DNA of 64,000 nucleotides from Succinivibrio sp. (GTDB lineage Bacteria; Pseudomonadota; Gammaproteobacteria; Enterobacterales; Succinivibrionaceae): contig JAGBLM010000055.1 in NCBI GenBank assembly GCA_017635415.1, positions 1-64,000 on the forward strand, written 5' to 3'. The notes under the pieces were generated by a model, which worked only from the letters and a program-made list of their open reading frames with translations, ran no database searches and was not told the origin of the DNA. This document shows, piece by piece, positions 46,239 to 54,503 of this stretch. Both the position numbers and the translations under genes were made by a program. Every line of letters starts with the position of its first letter. Position 1 is the first letter of the stretch.

Positions 46239-46760
46239 TTAGGCCTGCGGAGTCTCATCCTTGGCTGCACCATTGACTGCGGCACCTTCTGCCTGCTTTT
46301 TCTGAGCCTCCTCCATCTTACGGGCACGGTACAGAGCCTCGAAATTCAGAGGACGCAGATTCAGTGCCGGGAAGGTGGCACGATTAATCAAGGAGGCAAT
46401 GTGCTCTCTTGCGTAAGGGAAAAGAATATTAGGAGCAGTTGCACTCAGCAGATATTCAGCGGTGTTCTGATCGAGATTCTTAAGGAGGAACAGACCGGCC
46501 TGATGAACTTCACAGATAAAGGCAACCTTGTCGTTATTATGACAGGTTACGGTAACTCTGAGGTCAACCTCTATCTGATTATCTCCGGCATCCTGTGGCT
46601 TGGTATCAAACTCAACATTAATCTGAGGTTTCCACTGCTCACGGAAAATCGCAGGGAGGTTCGGAGTCTCCAAGGAGCAGTCCTTAGCGTAAATTCTAAC
46701 GATATCAAATACCGGCTGATTTGCCTGGTTTTCGGTTGGCTGGTTGTTTTCTTCTGCCAT
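46239..46760 (-). CDS. secB: Protein-export chaperone SecB
   Basis: A 173-residue tetrameric chaperone that keeps preproteins unfolded and hands them to SecA. Typical segments are FDIVRIYAKDCSLETPN and the C-terminal-third APNILFPYAREHIASL and FPALNLRPLNF. The C-terminal tail is Ala/Lys/Gln-rich. It lies between yibN (10 bases) and gpsA, as in E. coli but without grxC. Confidence 0.96.
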   Translation of the reverse strand: MAEENNQPTENQANQPVFDIVRIYAKDCSLETPNLPAIFREQWKPQINVEFDTKPQDAGDNQIEVDLRVTVTCHNNDKVAFICEVHQAGLFLLKNLDQNTAEYLLSATAPNILFPYAREHIASLINRATFPALNLRPLNFEALYRARKMEEAQKKQAEGAAVNGAAKDETPQA

Positions 46761-46770
46761 TTTTCAGTCC

Positions 46771-47235
46771 TTATTTTTTATTTGAAAGAGGAAGGTTATC
46801 ACTAGCCCACTGAGTGATACCACCCTCAAGGGTATAAACTTTGGTATAGCCTAATTTTTTGAGAATACGGGCACAATTGAAACAATCTGAGTCCATCTTG
46901 TCCTTTCCGACAAGGATAACAGGATTATCCTTGTTGTTGGCAATAAGATTTATTTTACCTTCTTTTATTTCCTGTGCCGAAACATTGCGCGAATTGGCGA
47001 TATGTCCCTTTGAGAACAGACTTTCGCTACGTACATCCACAAAAACGCCGTTTTCATGATTTACCATAAGAGTTGCAGCATTAGGGGTCACCTTCTTGAT
47101 GTGCGCCGCTAGGATTCTTATCTGTGTGTAGATCAGCAGAACCAAAACTACCACCCAGATACCGCACATAAACAAGTGACGGTTCACGAAAGCTGTATAC
47201 TCCGCCACATTCTCAGCTGAAAAAAATTCACCCAC
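46771..47235 (-). CDS. yibN: Membrane-anchored rhodanese-like protein YibN
   Basis: A protein of about 154 residues with one N-terminal transmembrane helix (MCGIWVVVLVLLIYTQIRI) and a rhodanese domain (VFVDVRSESLFSKGHIANSRNV ... LEGGITQWASDNLPL). The active-site loop reads VILVGKDKMDS, so the catalytic cysteine is absent from its usual position; E. coli YibN is similarly altered. The GTG at 47235 is chosen because AAGAGG is spaced 6 bases before it and the length then fits; ATG codons at 47277 and 47310 are in frame without good sites. First gene before secB-gpsA, divergent from gpmI as in E. coli. Confidence 0.82.
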   Translation of the reverse strand: MGEFFSAENVAEYTAFVNRHLFMCGIWVVVLVLLIYTQIRILAAHIKKVTPNAATLMVNHENGVFVDVRSESLFSKGHIANSRNVSAQEIKEGKINLIANNKDNPVILVGKDKMDSDCFNCARILKKLGYTKVYTLEGGITQWASDNLPLSNKK

Positions 47236-47479
47236 AAGACACCTCTTAAAACTGGTACGGGTTTTATTACTGTTCATTCCAGGACCCTGCTGACACAGCA
47301 TATTACGCACCTTTGCAGCAGGATCTGTCGACTAAATTAGCCCTAGATTTTAACATACAATCCCGGTCACACCGAAAAATAATGCGGTTATCATTGATAA
47401 CTTTAGCATTAGTACCGAATATACCGCCTGTTTTCAGGTACAATACACTAAGTTATTTTTAATCTTAGAGACAAAAGTC

Positions 47480-49018
47480 ATGGCAAATAAAAAAACTTTA
47501 GCCCTCATCATTATGGATGGTTGGGGTGATAATCCGGTCAAAGAGTTCAACGCCGCATTCAATGCCAAAACTCCTGTTCTTGACGGACTCTGTGAAAAGT
47601 ACGCTCATACCGATATTCAGGCATCTGGCATAGACGTAGGTCTGCCTGACGGTCAGATGGGCAACTCAGAGGTTGGTCACACCAACATCGGTGCCGGACG
47701 GATTGTTTATCAGGAACTGACCCGTATTACCAAAGCCATTGAAGACGGTGATTTCTTTGAAAACAAAACCCTCTGCGCAGCAGTTGACAAGGCAGTTAAA
47801 GCCGACAAAGCAGTACACATAATGGGTCTGATGTCTCCTGGTGGAGTTCACAGTCATCAGGACCATATCATCGGCATGATTAAACTTGCCGCCAGACGCG
47901 GAGCCAAAAAAATTTATTTCCATCCGTTCCTGGACGGTCGAGATGTTCCACCACGTTCTGCTCATGAATATATTGAAACCTTTGAGAAAGCCTTCAAGGA
48001 AATCGGCGCCGGGCGCATCGTGTCCCTGATTGGTCGTTACTTCGCAATGGATCGAGATAACCGCTGGGATCGTGTACAGCAAGCTTATGATCTCATTGTT
48101 GAAGGCAAGAGCGAATTCGCACCTTTCGCAAGTGCCAAGGAAGCTCTTGACGCCGCATATGCGCGTGACGAAAACGACGAGTTCGTTAAAGCTTCAGTGG
48201 TTGGTGAACGGGTCAAACTTGAGGACGGCGACAGTCTCATTTTCATGAACTTCCGTGCCGATCGCGCCCGTCAGATCACCCGCAGTTTTGTAAACAGTGA
48301 CGCTGATTTCACTGGATTCAAACGTAATATCCGTCCTAAACTTGCCGACTTCGTCATGCTGACTCAGTATGCTGCAGACATCAATACAGCGTGCGCCTAT
48401 CCTCCGGAAGATCTCCACAATACTTTAGGCGAATGGTTATCCTCACACGGCAAAACTCAGTTACGTATTTCCGAAACTGAAAAGTACGCTCACGTTACCT
48501 TCTTCTTCAACGGCGGTGTAGAAACCGTGTTCGAAGGCGAAGATCGCATTCTTATCCAGAGTCCGAAGGTTGCCACCTATGACCTTCAGCCGGAAATGAG
48601 TTCAGGAGAACTCACCGACAAACTGTGCGCTGCTATTGAATCTGGCAAGTATGACGTCGTAATCTGCAACTATCCAAACGGAGACATGGTTGGTCATACC
48701 GGCGTCTACGAGGCGGCAGTAAAAGCCTGCGAAGCCGTAGATTCCTGCCTGGGTCGTGTCGTTGCCTCATTAAAGAAAGTTGGTGGCGAATGCCTGATCA
48801 CTGCTGACCACGGAAACTGCGAGCGCATGAAGGATATGGCCACCGGTCAGCCTTATACCGCTCACACCAATCTGCCGGTACCTTTCATCTATGTCGGTCG
48901 TGAAGCTACCATGAGAGGGGACGGAAGACTTAGCGATATCGCTCCTACCATGCTTTATCTGCTGGGCATGGATATTCCTGCTGAGATGACTGGCAAGTCA
49001 ATCGTTACTCTCAAGTAG
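47480..49018 (+). CDS. gpmI: 2,3-bisphosphoglycerate-independent phosphoglycerate mutase
   Basis: A 512-residue alkaline-phosphatase-superfamily enzyme of glycolysis and gluconeogenesis, dependent on manganese. The metal-binding IIMDGWGD (about 10-17), catalytic S63 in [12 protein letters not shown] and the late metal site [10 protein letters not shown] are intact. A TACAAT at 47439-47444 may be its -10 element. The tnpB remnant begins within a few bases of the stop codon, and its end hairpin may now act as the gpmI terminator. Confidence 0.96.
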   Translation: MANKKTLALIIMDGWGDNPVKEFNAAFNAKTPVLDGLCEKYAHTDIQASGIDVGLPDGQMGNSEVGHTNIGAGRIVYQELTRITKAIEDGDFFENKTLCAAVDKAVKADKAVHIMGLMSPGGVHSHQDHIIGMIKLAARRGAKKIYFHPFLDGRDVPPRSAHEYIETFEKAFKEIGAGRIVSLIGRYFAMDRDNRWDRVQQAYDLIVEGKSEFAPFASAKEALDAAYARDENDEFVKASVVGERVKLEDGDSLIFMNFRADRARQITRSFVNSDADFTGFKRNIRPKLADFVMLTQYAADINTACAYPPEDLHNTLGEWLSSHGKTQLRISETEKYAHVTFFFNGGVETVFEGEDRILIQSPKVATYDLQPEMSSGELTDKLCAAIESGKYDVVICNYPNGDMVGHTGVYEAAVKACEAVDSCLGRVVASLKKVGGECLITADHGNCERMKDMATGQPYTAHTNLPVPFIYVGREATMRGDGRLSDIAPTMLYLLGMDIPAEMTGKSIVTLK

Positions 49019-49405
49019 AATTGACACTCCCACGACTAAAGTCGTGGGATTCTTGTTTCAGCGACCACTACATTGCTACCAGAGCTTTAGTTTTACACGG
49101 TCTCCACAAGCGTAAATTCCAGTATGCCCTACGGTACTCTTTATTCTTCTGACTACGGTATACCCAGTCCCTTTTTCAGGATGTTTATGCTTGCATTGGT
49201 GTCCCTGTCATGCTCTGTATGACATTCAGGGCATTCCCAGCTGCGTATGGCAAGACCTTTGTTATAGATGAGCCTGCAACAGCCAAGAGACTGCTTTATT
49301 AAGTTCTGCTGTTCTTTGTTAGGGTACGCTCTAAACTTAACACCCTTGTTCATGTCAATATCTACTGCCTTGTTTTTTTGAGTAAATTTATCCTTCGTAT
49401 CCTTA
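49019..49405 (-). mobile_element. IS200/IS605-family remnant (tnpB internal deletion with RE/omega-RNA end)
   Basis: On the minus strand a short tnpB frame (49353-49153) is followed by about 130 bases that end in the hairpin CCCACGACTTTAGTCGTGGG and GAGTGTCAA at 49019. This end is the familiar right-end/omega-RNA tail of IS605-type TnpB elements. No tnpA is present. The left end is not sharply defined; I place it near 49400, before the pmbA terminator. The element was probably non-autonomous before it decayed. Confidence 0.7.
49153..49353 (-). pseudogene. tnpB: TnpB remnant, N- and C-terminal pieces joined in frame
   Basis: A 66-residue frame. Residues 1-37 (MNKGVKFRAYPNKEQQNLIK... YNKGLAIR) are the N-terminus of an IS605-type TnpB; residues 38-66 (SWECPECHTEHDRDTNASIN...) are its C-terminal zinc-ribbon half and RuvC-III motif. 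About 300 residues between them, with the first two RuvC acidic residues, are missing. The junction is in frame, so a small hybrid protein is possible but cannot be a nuclease. Confidence 0.8.
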
Positions 49406-49410
49406 CCAAA

Positions 49411-49444
49411 AAGGCGTTAGTTACTTACTGTTACTAACGCCTTT
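49411..49444. terminator. pmbA intrinsic terminator (bidirectional)
   Basis: AAAAGGCGTTAGT pairs with ACTAACGCCTTTT around a loop of 11 bases, with A-run and T-run on both sides. It lies 22-55 bases behind the pmbA stop on the minus strand. Confidence 0.85.
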
Positions 49445-49465
49445 TCTGTTCTTTCGTGACTGCTT

Positions 49466-50830
49466 CTAATCTCCTGATACCGCTAGGGAAGGAATAAGAA
49501 CGGAGCCCGATCTTAACTTGTAGCGTTCATCGACATCTGTGCCGATAAGGGCAATATGCGCAAACATGTCTTTAAGATTGCCGGCAACGGTTATTTCCTC
49601 AACAGCGTGAACTCTCTTTCCGTCCTTGAAATAAAAACCGGTGGCCCCGCGGGAGTAATTGCCACTGACCAAATCAACCCCCTGCCCCATCAGACTGGTT
49701 ATTACCAGTCCCTCACCAACTTCAGCGAGCAGATCTTCAAAATCACGACTATGAGCCGCATCAGGAGTAACAAACCAGTTGTAAATACCTCCGGCATGAC
49801 CGTTTGATTTCATTTTCAGTTTTCTAGCCGAATAACTAGCCAGCAGAAACTGTTTTAACACTCCTGATTTAACAATATCAGACTGACTGGTTCTCACGCC
49901 TTCGTTGTCAAAATTAGCCGACCCCAGTCCTCCACTAATAAAAGGATTTTCATAGATGGTCAAGAATTCCGGCAGAATACGCTGCTCAAGGGCATCACAA
50001 AGAAAAGAACTTTTACGGTAAATGGCGCCGCCTGAAATAGCGCTGACGAGATTGCCCCATAAAGATACCGCAGCACCGTGTCTGAACAGCACGTTATATT
50101 TACCGGTTCTGACCGGTCTGGCATTAAGTTTATCAAGAGTCTTCTCTCTGGCCTCATCTAAAATCCGCTCTAAAGAATCGAGTTTAGTATAATCGCGACT
50201 GATAGAATAGCCACTGCCACGCTGCATCTTACCGTCCGCTTCGCCAAGTAGCGTTAGACTCAGCGAACTTAAGGTTGATGATTTAACCGCGGAAAACCCG
50301 TTCGAATTGGCAAAAGCACTGCTGTAAACGTGACTGTCAAAACTGGAACCGTCACTGCCCTTGATACCGCTCCCAAGTGCTGCGCAGGCCATTTTATCCA
50401 GCGTACAGGCAGTTTTTACCGCCTGATCAGCATCATCCTGTGGCGTATAGCAAAGATTCAGATCCCAAAACTCCGTGCACTGCAGTTCCTTATCACAGAT
50501 CCCGGCACACTCATCCTCATCGGCATACGAGGCGATGCTGATGGCGGAATTGACACAATCCTCGATAGCCGACATATTCAGATCGGAAGTCGAAGAATTA
50601 CCGCGACAATGATTTTTGAAGACGGTAATTTCCATGCCGTTATCGCGGTTAAACTCAATGTTCTCCACCTCTCTGTCACGGGAGGAAACCGACAAACCAC
50701 GAGCACCACCGACGCTTACCTCACACTGATCTGCCCCTGCTTTTATTGCCATCTCCACCACTCTTTCAGAGAGAGTTTTAAGTTTCTGTTCATCAGTTTT
50801 AAGAGAATCTTCAAATGTCATGGTGTTCAT
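49466..50830 (-). CDS. pmbA: Metalloprotease subunit PmbA (TldE)
   Basis: A 454-residue partner of TldD. TldD/TldE is a heterodimeric metalloprotease that matures microcin B17 and degrades unfolded peptides; TldE lacks the zinc site. Family segments: VSVGGARGLSVSSRDREVENIEF, the glycine-rich SGNYSRGATGFYFKDGKRVHAVEEITVAGNLKDM near the C-terminus. In many genomes pmbA is next to yjgA (darP); here yjgA is beside tldD, 13 kb away. Starts at 50830 and 50821 are both possible. Confidence 0.93.
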   Translation of the reverse strand: MNTMTFEDSLKTDEQKLKTLSERVVEMAIKAGADQCEVSVGGARGLSVSSRDREVENIEFNRDNGMEITVFKNHCRGNSSTSDLNMSAIEDCVNSAISIASYADEDECAGICDKELQCTEFWDLNLCYTPQDDADQAVKTACTLDKMACAALGSGIKGSDGSSFDSHVYSSAFANSNGFSAVKSSTLSSLSLTLLGEADGKMQRGSGYSISRDYTKLDSLERILDEAREKTLDKLNARPVRTGKYNVLFRHGAAVSLWGNLVSAISGGAIYRKSSFLCDALEQRILPEFLTIYENPFISGGLGSANFDNEGVRTSQSDIVKSGVLKQFLLASYSARKLKMKSNGHAGGIYNWFVTPDAAHSRDFEDLLAEVGEGLVITSLMGQGVDLVSGNYSRGATGFYFKDGKRVHAVEEITVAGNLKDMFAHIALIGTDVDERYKLRSGSVLIPSLAVSGD

Positions 50831-51203
50831 TTGGCCAAAAGACTATATCCAAAAGCCAAAGCTCCTTTTTTCTGCTACATCACAAACTACAAAAACCTGT
50901 TCATTTTACAATGACATTTTGTCACAGACTACTTTCTGTTTTACGTTATCACGAGAAATGAGCAAAGATCTGAATTTAACCAGGACTGGAGCTACTCTCT
51001 GAAATCAAAGATTTTCTCTGCACGTATGCTGTTAACCTCCGTTCCTTTGGACATGCGTATAAAGTGCTTTTAAACCAAGTTTGCCTTCATCCTCCGCCGT
51101 TTAGGTAAGGAATGAAGGCGAATCTGACTAATATTACTCAAGAACAAAACACTTCTGCGATGTTCTTATATAATTGCCATAGGAAGTGTTTTAAGGAAAA
51201 GGC
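50831..51203. other. pmbA / AAA-protein intergenic region
   Basis: A 373-base gap. The first 250 bases hold the pmbA promoter region and nothing I can name. The last 60 bases hold the inverted repeat and -10 element of the following gene. Confidence 0.4.
51146..51192 (+). promoter_or_regulatory. Inverted repeat spanning the -10 of the AAA gene
   Basis: AAAACACTTC (51146-51155) and GAAGTGTTTT (51183-51192) are a perfect 10-bp inverted repeat. The 27-base interval contains TATAAT at 51169-51174. The right arm lies just before the ribosome site AAGGAAAAGG. It may be an operator pair, or a hairpin in the transcript. Confidence 0.5.
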
Positions 51204-52964
51204 ATGTCCAGAAAAAAAATCATAGTCGGAATGAGTACCTTATCTGAGATTAGAGATAAGGGCGGAATTTATGTAGACAAAACTAGATTTATTGATCTCC
51301 TTGAGAATTATGCCGGCACCAGTGTACCCGTATTTTTGCGTCCAAGACGCTTTGGCAAGAGTCTTACCGCAAGTATGCTGCACAGCTACTATGATATTTA
51401 TGAAAAGGACCAGTTTGAAAAGAATTTCAAAGGTACCTGGATTTACGATCACAGAACTCCTCTTGCCAGTTCCTATTACGTGCTTCATTTTGATTTTTCA
51501 AATGTCTCACCAGATCCTGCCCTAGTGAACAACAGTTTCTTAATCTCTGTCGCTGCCAGCATTTCCAACTTTAGCGATTACTATCCAAAGCAGGGACTTA
51601 AAAAAGAAGAACTTGAACCATCAGTGTATAAAAATGCTACAGAGCTTCTGACCAGATTTCTGTCAAACTTCTCAAGTCATGTGAAAGCAGGGGAATATCT
51701 GTACGTTATCATCGATGAATACGATCACTTTGCCAATGAGATTTTGACCAGAGATAAGGAAGCATTCAAGGATATAACCTCAACCGCCGAAGGTCACGCT
51801 GGTCTTATCAAGCAGTTTTATGCCCAGCTCAAAGCCTATTACCGCGGTAATCGTCCAGGCGGTATCGACAGATTCTTTATCACCGGCGTCTCATCAGTCT
51901 CCTTAGATTCTGTAACCTCAGGCTTTAATATTGCAAAGAATATCAGTTCAAAAGCAATTTTCAATGAAATGACCGGTTTTACCCATGATGAACTGTCTGA
52001 GGTCATTGATGAGACGGTGGATTTTACGCAGCTGCCTGACGATATCACCAAAGAGCGGGTAATCAGGATTATGGAAGAGAAGTTTGACGGTTATTTATTT
52101 TCTGAGGATGCTGATGAGACTCTGTTCAATTCCAACCTCTGTCTTGATTATCTAAGCAGTCTTGTTTTAGATAAAAAACTTCCCAAAGAAAATGAAATTA
52201 CTCTCAACGATGATGCGGGCAAACTAAACGGCATGTTAAGTCTGTGTGAGGATGACGTCAGAGAAGAAATTGTCCGCGCCATGTTCAATAAAGAGCCGAT
52301 TGTCGCCGACCTTCCTGAGAGGATGAATCTGAATCAGACAGGCTCATTTGAAAAAGAGCAGATGATATCCGTGCTTTATCACTTAGGTTATGTGACAGTC
52401 GATCCGCAACTTTCCAGAAAACTTGGCGGGACAAGTTTTGTCATTCCTAATAAAGTATACGAGAAGCTTTTTTTAGACTACTGCCGTCAGTCTATGGGCT
52501 ACAGTCAGGATGTAAAAATGGATCTTTCATCAATGTATGATGAGTCTGCACAGATAGACAGATTACTGGAGATAGTAACAGGGCAGATAGAGAAAAAAAT
52601 AAAACCACAGGCTTTGGGTAAATTCACCGAAATGTCACTGCAGCTTATTTTTGACAGTGTTATCAATAACGCAAGAATGAATTATCTTGATGCCTACACT
52701 GAGTTCTACACCGGCAGAGGTTTTGCCGATATCTTTGTGAAGAACAGATATCCTGGCGGTCACTGTTTTCTTCTGGAACTTAAATATCTGCATAAAAAGG
52801 ATGACAGCAGGACTGCTATAGCAGAAAAACTTGCAGAGGCCAAAGAGGAAATTGAAAAGTACAAACAGGGCACGGTGCTTCAGGATGCTGTAGGGGACCG
52901 TGTGCTTGACTGCTATGCCCTAGTCTTTGTGGGCTCAAAGTGCATAGTCTGTCAGAAGGTATGA
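51204..52964 (+). CDS. AAA-ATPase-like protein with PD-(D/E)XK nuclease domain
   Basis: A 586-residue protein of the group with an N-terminal AAA-ATPase_like domain (PF09820 type) and C-terminal PD-(D/E)XK nuclease-fold domain (PF08011 type). The N-terminus IIVGMSTLSEIRDKGGIYVDKTRFI and the P-loop variant RPRRFGKSL (46-54) are characteristic; Walker B lies at about 168-175 (VIIDEYDHF). The nuclease-like core is FADIFVKN (D near 509) and LLELKYL (E-x-K near 525). These proteins occur in many copies in gut and rumen bacteria; function is unknown, with defence or mobile-element roles suggested only by analogy. Monocistronic, with its own terminator. Confidence 0.85.
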   Translation: MSRKKIIVGMSTLSEIRDKGGIYVDKTRFIDLLENYAGTSVPVFLRPRRFGKSLTASMLHSYYDIYEKDQFEKNFKGTWIYDHRTPLASSYYVLHFDFSNVSPDPALVNNSFLISVAASISNFSDYYPKQGLKKEELEPSVYKNATELLTRFLSNFSSHVKAGEYLYVIIDEYDHFANEILTRDKEAFKDITSTAEGHAGLIKQFYAQLKAYYRGNRPGGIDRFFITGVSSVSLDSVTSGFNIAKNISSKAIFNEMTGFTHDELSEVIDETVDFTQLPDDITKERVIRIMEEKFDGYLFSEDADETLFNSNLCLDYLSSLVLDKKLPKENEITLNDDAGKLNGMLSLCEDDVREEIVRAMFNKEPIVADLPERMNLNQTGSFEKEQMISVLYHLGYVTVDPQLSRKLGGTSFVIPNKVYEKLFLDYCRQSMGYSQDVKMDLSSMYDESAQIDRLLEIVTGQIEKKIKPQALGKFTEMSLQLIFDSVINNARMNYLDAYTEFYTGRGFADIFVKNRYPGGHCFLLELKYLHKKDDSRTAIAEKLAEAKEEIEKYKQGTVLQDAVGDRVLDCYALVFVGSKCIVCQKV

Positions 52965-52966
52965 TA

Positions 52967-52992
52967 AAAAAGGTGGCAAAGGCCACCTTTTT
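52967..52992 (+). terminator. Intrinsic terminator of the AAA-protein gene
   Basis: AAAAAGGTGG (52967-52976) pairs perfectly with CCACCTTTTT (52983-52992), beginning two bases behind the stop codon. Classical A-stem-T layout. Confidence 0.92.
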
Positions 52993-53056
52993 ACAGAAGT
53001 CTTCTGTTCTAGAAGAGAGTATATTTACGATTTGGTATTTTCAATGCAGTAAAACT

Positions 53057-54055
53057 ATGACAGTTAAAGAAACTTTTCAGCGTTTGAAAAAATATACACT
53101 TTTTATTTCACTGATTACCGGAACCCTTATTTTCTGCGCTTTTCACTTTTTAAGTTTCCTCAATCCGCTCAAGCCAGCTGTCCATGCCTTTACTCACTTC
53201 AGTCTGCCGGTGCTTATTTTTCTGATCCTGTTTTTTTCCTACTGCAAAATCAATATCAGTCAGATGAAGCCTAAGTGGTGGGATCTTGAGTTGGTGGCCT
53301 TCCAGGTGCTGGTAAGTCTTGCTGCAGGTCTGTATCTTTTTTACAATCCGCAAAGTTCTGCCGTGGTCGAAATCGAGGGATTTATTGTCTGCATCAGCAC
53401 CCCGACCGCAGCGGCTGCAGCCGCCATAACAGGAAAATTGGGCGGCAATATCTCGGCGGTGACAACCTACACTATCCTGAGCAACTTTGCCGCGGCACTG
53501 TCCATTCCGCTTATTTTCCCTCTTTTTTCCTCCAGTCTTGACGGCTCGTTTGTTTATCAGTTCTTTATGCTTTTAAACAAAATTTTTCTAATGATTGTGC
53601 TCCCGCTTTTTGCGGCTCTGTTCGTTAAGTTTTTCCTCAAAAGAATTCATCACTTCATTATTACTAGACTGAGTGAGGCTTCCTTTTATCTGTGGGCTTT
53701 CAATCTGATAGTGGTATTTGGTCAGGCCATTTCCAACTTCGTAAATTCCAGTGAATCTTCAGCAACTTTATGGATCCTGGCGCTGATTGGACTGTTCTGC
53801 ACCATTATCCAGTTTGGCATCGGCAAACTCTGCGGTCAGTTCGAAAAACAGAGGATCAGCGCAGGTCAGGGCTTAGGTCAGAAAAATATGGTTTTTGGAC
53901 TGTGGGTTGCTCTAACCTACCTTTCACCGTCAGCCGCCATAGCCCCGGGCTGCTATATTTTCTGGCAGAATATTGTCAACGCCGCCCAACTGTGGTGGCG
54001 TGAACGCTATCTTGCCAAAGCAAAAGAGTCTGGCAGAAAAATATATCAGGAATAA
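53057..54055 (+). CDS. BASS-family (bile acid:sodium symporter-like) transporter
   Basis: An integral membrane protein of about 332 residues with 9-10 hydrophobic segments. Characteristic stretches are ISTPTAAAAAAITGKLGGN and, near the end, GLGQKNMVFGLWVALTYLSP, which resemble the crossover motifs of the BASS/arsenite-permease-like fold. The substrate is unknown (organic anion import by sodium symport would be typical). The frame runs upstream to 52940, but that start lies before the preceding gene's terminator; the ATG at 53057 (MTVKETFQRL) is more likely. The ribosome site is weak. Confidence 0.75.
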   Translation: MTVKETFQRLKKYTLFISLITGTLIFCAFHFLSFLNPLKPAVHAFTHFSLPVLIFLILFFSYCKINISQMKPKWWDLELVAFQVLVSLAAGLYLFYNPQSSAVVEIEGFIVCISTPTAAAAAAITGKLGGNISAVTTYTILSNFAAALSIPLIFPLFSSSLDGSFVYQFFMLLNKIFLMIVLPLFAALFVKFFLKRIHHFIITRLSEASFYLWAFNLIVVFGQAISNFVNSSESSATLWILALIGLFCTIIQFGIGKLCGQFEKQRISAGQGLGQKNMVFGLWVALTYLSPSAAIAPGCYIFWQNIVNAAQLWWRERYLAKAKESGRKIYQE

Positions 54056-54061
54056 TTTGCT

Positions 54062-54083
54062 ACAGGAATTGCAAAATTCCTGT
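54062..54083 (+). terminator. Hairpin behind the BASS-like gene
   Basis: ACAGGAATT (54062-54070) pairs with AATTCCTGT (54075-54083), loop GCAA. A tetraloop hairpin without a T-run, between convergent genes. Confidence 0.5.
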
Positions 54084-54120
54084 GGAAAAGTGTTATGAAT
54101 GGCTCTGCTGCAGGACAGAT

Positions 54121-54498
54121 CTAGATTTTTGCGGGGTCATCCACAGCAAAGTCATCATCACGAAGAGGCATAAAACCGAGCAGCGCCTTATTCTCAAGCA
54201 GAGGCGGAACCCAACTTTTATTCCAGGCCTCAGCAGTAATTAACTGTGCTCTGGCTCCGTTTAATCCTGCATTTTCAGCAAAAACCACGGCATAGCGCTC
54301 ATGACACCAGACCGGAAGAATCGAGCTCTTATGATGATGATCGTCTTCTTCAGTATCTTCAAGGGTATAGGGAGCATCCTCATAAATCAGAATATACAAT
54401 CCCCCCTGCTCTCTGACCTTTTCCTTAAAGTGTGCCTGACGGTAATCAGCATTAAGTTGCAACACCGCGTCAAATTCCTTATCTGTCAGTTCGTACAT
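54121..54498 (-). CDS. DUF2750-family protein
   Basis: A 125-residue acidic soluble protein. The pattern LTDKEFDAVLQLNADYRQAHFKEKV at the start, LPVWCHERYAVVFAEN in the middle and the WVPPLLENKALLGFMP segment fits DUF2750, whose function is unknown. It contains a short HHH run (about residues 54-56). It lies five bases behind uvrA on the same strand and is probably co-transcribed with it. Confidence 0.75.
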   Translation of the reverse strand: MYELTDKEFDAVLQLNADYRQAHFKEKVREQGGLYILIYEDAPYTLEDTEEDDHHHKSSILPVWCHERYAVVFAENAGLNGARAQLITAEAWNKSWVPPLLENKALLGFMPLRDDDFAVDDPAKI

Positions 54499-54503
54499 AG
54501 TAA

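Noticed and set aside
46230..46805. 191-codon plus-strand frame opposite secB
   Set aside because: Fully antisense to a well-supported secB; chance frame.
52940..53056. N-terminal extension of the BASS-like transporter starting at 52940
   Set aside because: It would read through the perfect terminator of the preceding gene and adds no family-like sequence.
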